Below are positions 55,401-61,400 of a stretch of DNA of 64,000 nt, piece after piece. Positions within the stretch are counted from its first letter, which is position 1. Each line of letters opens with the position of its first letter. Where the stretch lies: assembly GCF_007096635.1 (NCBI RefSeq), contig NZ_VKAA01000020.1, positions 51,765-115,764 of the forward strand. The letters are read 5' to 3'. Both the position numbers and the translations under genes were made by a program. Source of the DNA: Mycolicibacterium sp. 018/SC-01/001 (GTDB lineage Bacteria > Actinomycetota > Actinomycetes > Mycobacteriales > Mycobacteriaceae). The notes below the pieces were generated by a model. That model saw only the letters and a program-made list of their open reading frames with translations. It made no database searches and was not told the origin of the DNA.

Positions 55401-58400
55401 TCCTGGCAGCACGACACCTCGTTCGGCGCGGCGCTGACCGAGATGGCCGACCGACAGAGCAGCGTGCTGGACGCCCACCATGTCGGCTTGACCGAACTCG
55501 CCCGTCTCGCCGGTGTCCGGGAGCTGTTCGACACTCTCGTCGTCGTCGAGAACTTCCCGACCACATCGACGGAGCGGCGTCCGGATCTGTTGGCCTTCGA
55601 CGGTTTCGTCGGGACCGACGCCCCGCACTATCCGGTGGCCGTCATCGCTTACCTGGGCGACGAACTGGTCATCGAGATTTCCTACGACGCGACCGTCGTC
55701 CACCCTCGGCAGGCCGACCGCTACGCCGACCACCTCGAGGTCATCCTGACCGCGCTGGCTGCCGACCCCGACACCGAAATCGCCGCGCTGGACCTCGGCC
55801 CCTCCGCATCCGCACCACCGAAGGAGACGGGAAACACTCTGGCACAGAAGTTTTCCGAGGTGGTGGCCCGGCATCCTGACGCTGTGGCCGTCACCGGGGA
55901 GGACGGGTCGCTGACCTATGCCGAGCTGGACGCACGGGCGACGCGGGTCGCGACCGCACTGCGCGGTCTCGGTGTGCACCCGGAATCGCGGATCGCCGTC
56001 GCCCTGCCCCGCTCACTCGATCTCATCGTCGCGCTGATCGGCGTCGTCAAGGCCGGCGGTGCCTACGTTCCGCTGGACCCCGACGCGCCGGAGGCCCGGT
56101 TGCGCCACATCCTGACCGATGCGGCGCCCGTGTGTGTGCTGACCGACACGCGACTCCGACTTCCCGACAACAGCGTCCCCACCGTCGTGCTCTCCGACAT
56201 CGGGGGCGATGGCTCCCCGGATTCCCGTCCGGAGCCCGCGCTGCCAGATCACACGGCGTATGTCATCTACACCTCCGGATCGACCGGCGTGCCCAAAGGG
56301 GTGGCGGTCAGCCATCGCAACGTCGCCGCGCTGTTCGCCGCTGCGGCAGAGCGTTTCGATGTCACCGCTGACGACACCTGGACGATGTTCCACTCCGCCG
56401 CGTTCGACTTCTCGGTCTGGGAGATGTGGGGTGCACTGCTCCACGGTGCACGCCTGGTGCTGGTCAGCGGCGCCGACGCCCGGGACCCGGAACGGTTCCT
56501 GCGGCTGCTCACCGACCACCGGGTGACGGTGGTGGGCCAGACACCCTCGGCGTTCTACGCGCTCGTCGACGCCGAGAGCCGACTCCGCCCCGACCTGAGT
56601 CTGCGCTACGTGATCTTCGGCGGGGAGGCACTCGACGCCTCGCGACTCGGTGGCTGGCTCGACCGCGGACCCACCGGGCCACAGCTGATCAACATGTACG
56701 GCATCACCGAAACCTGCGTGCACGTCTCCTACCGGGCGCTGACGCCGCGAGATGCCCGCGAGCGTGGCGTGATCGGCGATGCGCTGCCGGGCCTGACCGT
56801 GCACCTGCTCGACGAGCAGCTGCGGCCCGTTCCGGTGGGCGCCGTCGGGGAGATCTATGTCTCCGGCGACCAGGTCGCGCGCGGATACCTCGGCAAGCCG
56901 GGACTCACCGCGAGCCGGTTCGTCGCGGACCCCCACGACGAGACAGGACGCCGGCTCTACCGCAGCGGGGACACCGCGATGCGAACACCCAGCGGCGATC
57001 TGGTGTACGTCGGCCGATCTGATCACCAGGTGAAGATCCGCGGTTACCGCATCGAGCTCGGTGACGTCGAAGCCGCGCTGGCGGCGCTGCCCGATGTCCG
57101 CAACGCCGCCGCCGCGGCACACACCGACGACTCCGGGCGCACCACACTCGTCGGATACCTGGTCACCAGCCGGGAACTGGCCGTCGCGGACATCAAACAG
57201 GTACTGCGACAACACATTCCGGACTACATGGTGCCCGCGACCTTTGTCACACTGGAGGAACTACCCTTGACCGTCAACGGGAAGCTCGACCGGGCCGCGC
57301 TGCCTGCGCCCCACGGCGCCACCGCGGTCGCCGACCCGGAGCCGAGCGGTGCCGCTGCACAGATCGCAGAGTTGTGCAGCCAGATCCTGCGTGTCCCGGT
57401 CGGGGTGGACGACGACTTCTTCACGAGGGGTGGCGACAGCATCGTCGCCATCCAGCTCGTCAACCTGGCCCGCCGCGCCGGGCTGCGGATCACGCCTCAG
57501 CAGGTGTTCACGGCGCGCACCCCGGTCGCGCTCGCCGAGGTGGCGGCCGCCGACACGCCCCCCGCAGCCGTCGCCGGACCCGCCGTAGAGGCGGGTGAAG
57601 TCCCTCTGCCGCCGATCGTGCTGCGCCAGGCCGAACTCGGAGGCACCATCACGCGTTTCAACCAGAGCGAGGTCCTGCGGACGCCGCCGGGACTCACCGT
57701 CGAGACACTCGAGGCCGCGTTGCGGGCGCTCGTCGAGCGTCACGACGCACTCCGGATGCGTCTGCTGCGACCGGTGCCCACCCTGTGGTCGTTGGAGACG
57801 GTCGCGACCGGGACGGCACCGCTGACCCGCATCGACGCCTCCGCCATGACCGATGCCGAACTGACGGAAGCGATCGCCGTCGAGTCTGATGCCGCGACGG
57901 GCCGCCTCGATCCCGAAGCGCAGGCGATGCTGCAGGCGGTGTGGTTCGACCGCGGCCCGGACACCCAGGGCCGGCTGATCCTGGTGGTGCACCACCTCGC
58001 TGTCGACGCGGTGTCCTGGCACATCCTGATCGACGATCTCGCCGACGCCTGCCGCCACACCGGCACTCGGGCCCTGCCCGCTGTTCCCACGTCCTACCGT
58101 GCGTACGCGCGCGCCGTCGCCGAGGAGGCCCAGCGCGCTTCGCGGCTCGCGGAATTCGAGCATTGGTCCGCCACGCTCGCACCCGGTGGGGAACTCGATT
58201 CGGAGGCGCTCACCGTCGGGCTCACGGTGGGCGCGACGCGCGATCACGAGGTGACTCTCGGCGTGGCCGACACCGTGCCGCTGCTCACCACGGTCCCGGA
58301 GCTGGCCAACGCCGACGTGACCGAGACACTGCTCACCGCTCTGGCCATTGCGGTGAACCGGTGGCGCCGTGGCGCCGGCCGCGTCGCCGACGCGCCGCTC

Positions 58401-61400
58401 GTCGTCGACATCGAACGCCACGGCCGTGACCGGTGGGGCGACGACGTCGACCTGTCCCGCACCGTCGGCTGGTTCACCGCCATCTCCCCGGTGCGGCTGC
58501 GGTGCGACAACACCGATCTGGTGACCGCGCTGCGCTCCGTCAAGGAAGCCATGCGGGCGAGCGCCGACGGCGGTATCGGATTCGGGCTGCTGCGCTACTG
58601 CAATCCGCGCACCGCCGGCGCGCTCGGCCGGCTGCCGGCCCCGCAGCTGCTGTTCAACTACCTCGGGCGCTGGTCCGCCGGTGACGCCGACTGGCAGCCG
58701 GCACCGGAGACACTGCGCACCGATCCCGATCCTGATCTCGCGACGCCGTATCTGCTGGAGGTCAACGCCCACTGCGACGACACCGCGGATGGCCCCCGGC
58801 TGCGCGCCGTGTTCACCTACGCCGACGGGGAATTCTCCGACGACGACGCGACCGACATCGCGGGACATTGGGTCAACGTCCTGCAGGAGCTCGGCGCGGC
58901 GGCCGGAACCGCGGCCCGCACCCTGACCCCATCGGACCTTCCGCTGGTCACCCTCGACCAGGATCAGATCGATGCCGTCCTGGCCGGCGTCCCGGTCCCC
59001 GTCGAGACGATCTGGCCGTTGTCGCCGCTGCAGCAGGGCGTGTACTTCCAGGCGCGCTACTCACCGGCAGCGGTGTACATCGTGCAGAACGTCTTCGACA
59101 TGGCCGAGCCCGTCGATGTCGACGCGCTGCAAAGCGCCTTCGCGCTGGTGATGGCGCGCAATCCGGTGCTGAGGTCGGCATTCTGGGCGGACGGGACACC
59201 GGAACCCGTCGCGGCGATCGCGGTGGAACCGCCGGTGGGTGTCGACGTTGTCGACATCACCGATGAAGCCGATGCCCGGGGCGTCGAGGAGACGCTCGAT
59301 CGCGTCACCCGAGCCGACCGCGAGCGCACCTTCGACCTGTCGTCGCCGCCGCTCGCGCGTTTCACCGTGGTGCGCACCGGAGGGGCTGACCGCCTGATCT
59401 TCAGCTACCACTTCCTGCTGCTCGACGGGTGGTCCCGCGAGCAGTTGCTCAGAGAGCTCTTCACCGCGTACTCGGCTGCGCGCCGGGGTGAACAGGCCGA
59501 TCTAGCGGACCCCACCGCGGATTTCGCCGATTACCTGGCCTGGCTCGCCGAGCGCGACACCGAGGACAGTGCACGCCACTGGGCCCGGGCGCTCTCCGGG
59601 CTACCCGGTCCGTCGCTGCTCGTGCCGGCGGCGGTCGGCACCGAGCCGACACTCGCGCTGCGCCTGGAATTCCTGCTGTCCCCGGACCAGACCAGCGCGC
59701 TGCGAGCCCGGGCCCGGGAGTGCGGGGTCACCCTGAATGCGGTCATCAGCACCGCCCTGGCGATGGTCATCGGCTACGAAACGGCAAGTTCGGACGTGGT
59801 GTTCGGCTCGACCGTGGCCGGCAGGCCGACCGAGATCGACGGGATCGCCGACGTCATCGGCCTGTTCCTCAACACGGTCCCCACCCGGGTGCGGCTGTCG
59901 CCGCAGCGCCGCCTGGATGACACTGTGCGCGCTGTGCAGTCCGACCGGTTGGCCATGATGGACCACGAGTATCTGGGCCTGGGTGACATCCAGCGCGCAC
60001 TGGGAAACAGCGGGACACCCTCGGGAACGCCTCTTTTCGACAGCCTGTTCGTGCTGCAGAACTTCCTCGACGACGACACGTTCACCGACCTGGAAACCGA
60101 GCACGGCATCGTCGGCCACGATTCGGTGGACGCGTCGCACTATCCGCTGACGTGGGTCGCGTCCCCGGGTCGACGGCTGTGGGTCAAGCTCGAATACCGC
60201 CCGGACGTCGTCGACCGGGCCCATGCACAGCGTCTGCTCGACCGACTGCAGCAGCTGCTGGAATTCGTGGCGCTGGCGCGAGGGACCGATCCCGTGGGCA
60301 CCATCCCGCTCGTGCTGGCCGACGAACAGGGGCAACTCGCCGCGGCCGAGACTGCAACGGACCGGCCGCTGCCGGCGGCTGCGGTCACCGATCTGCTCGC
60401 TGACCGTGCGCAGCAGTCTCCCGAGCTGACCGCGCTGGTGTGCGGCAACCACCGCGTCGACTACGCCGCACTGCAGGCGTCGATCAACCGGCTGGCCTGG
60501 ATGTTGCGCGGCAGCGGTGTCGGCGAGGGCGCGACGGTGGCGTTGGCCATGCCGCGCTCGATCGATGCGGTGATCGCCCTGTTCGCCGTGCTGCGCGCCG
60601 GTGCGGCGTATCTGCCGCTCGAACTGGACTACCCCGACGAGCGGCTGCGGGTGATGCTCGCCGACGCGCAGCCGGCCTGCATGCTCACCGTCAGCGCCGT
60701 CGCCGCACGCGTCGGAGCGCTCTCGGAGTGTCCTCAGCTGGTCCTCGACGATCTCGTTGTCGCTGAATCGCTTTCGACCGCAGCGACGCACTGGGACGGC
60801 TACCGGCCGCCGCTCGACGCGCCGGCCTACCTGATCTACACGTCGGGTTCGACGGGCACGCCGAAGGGTGTGTCCACCGCACATCGCGGGCTGACCAACA
60901 TGCACCTCAACCACCGCGAGGCGATCTTCGGGCCGGCGATCGAGCGGGCCGGTGGCCGCCGTATGCGGATCGCGCACACCGTGTCGTTCTCCTTCGACAT
61001 GTCGTGGGAGGAGCTGCTGTGGCTGATCGAAGGCCACGAGGTGCACATCTGCGACGAGGAGTTGCGCCGCGACGCCGTGGCCCTGGTCGCCTACTGCCAC
61101 GATCACCGGATCGACGTCGTCAACGTGACACCGACCTACGCCGCGCTGCTGTTCGAGCAGGGCCTCCTCGATCCCCCGCATTCCCCCGTCCTGGTGCTTC
61201 TCGGCGGCGAGGCGGTGTCGCCGAGCGTGTGGAATCGATTGCGCGACAGCGAGACCAGCTACGGATACAACCTGTATGGGCCGACCGAGTACACCATCAA
61301 CACCCTCGGTGCGGGCACCGACGACAGCGCGACACCGACCATCGGAGCACCGATCTGGAACACCCGGGTGTACGTCCTCGACGCCTGGTTGCGTCCGGTG

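Noticed and set aside
56267..56512. Short minus-strand frames recurring at the same place in several NRPS modules (also 43994-44266, 51731-51943, 60836-61048)
   Set aside because: They recur because the A3-A4 core region of adenylation domains is repeated; they are not small genes.
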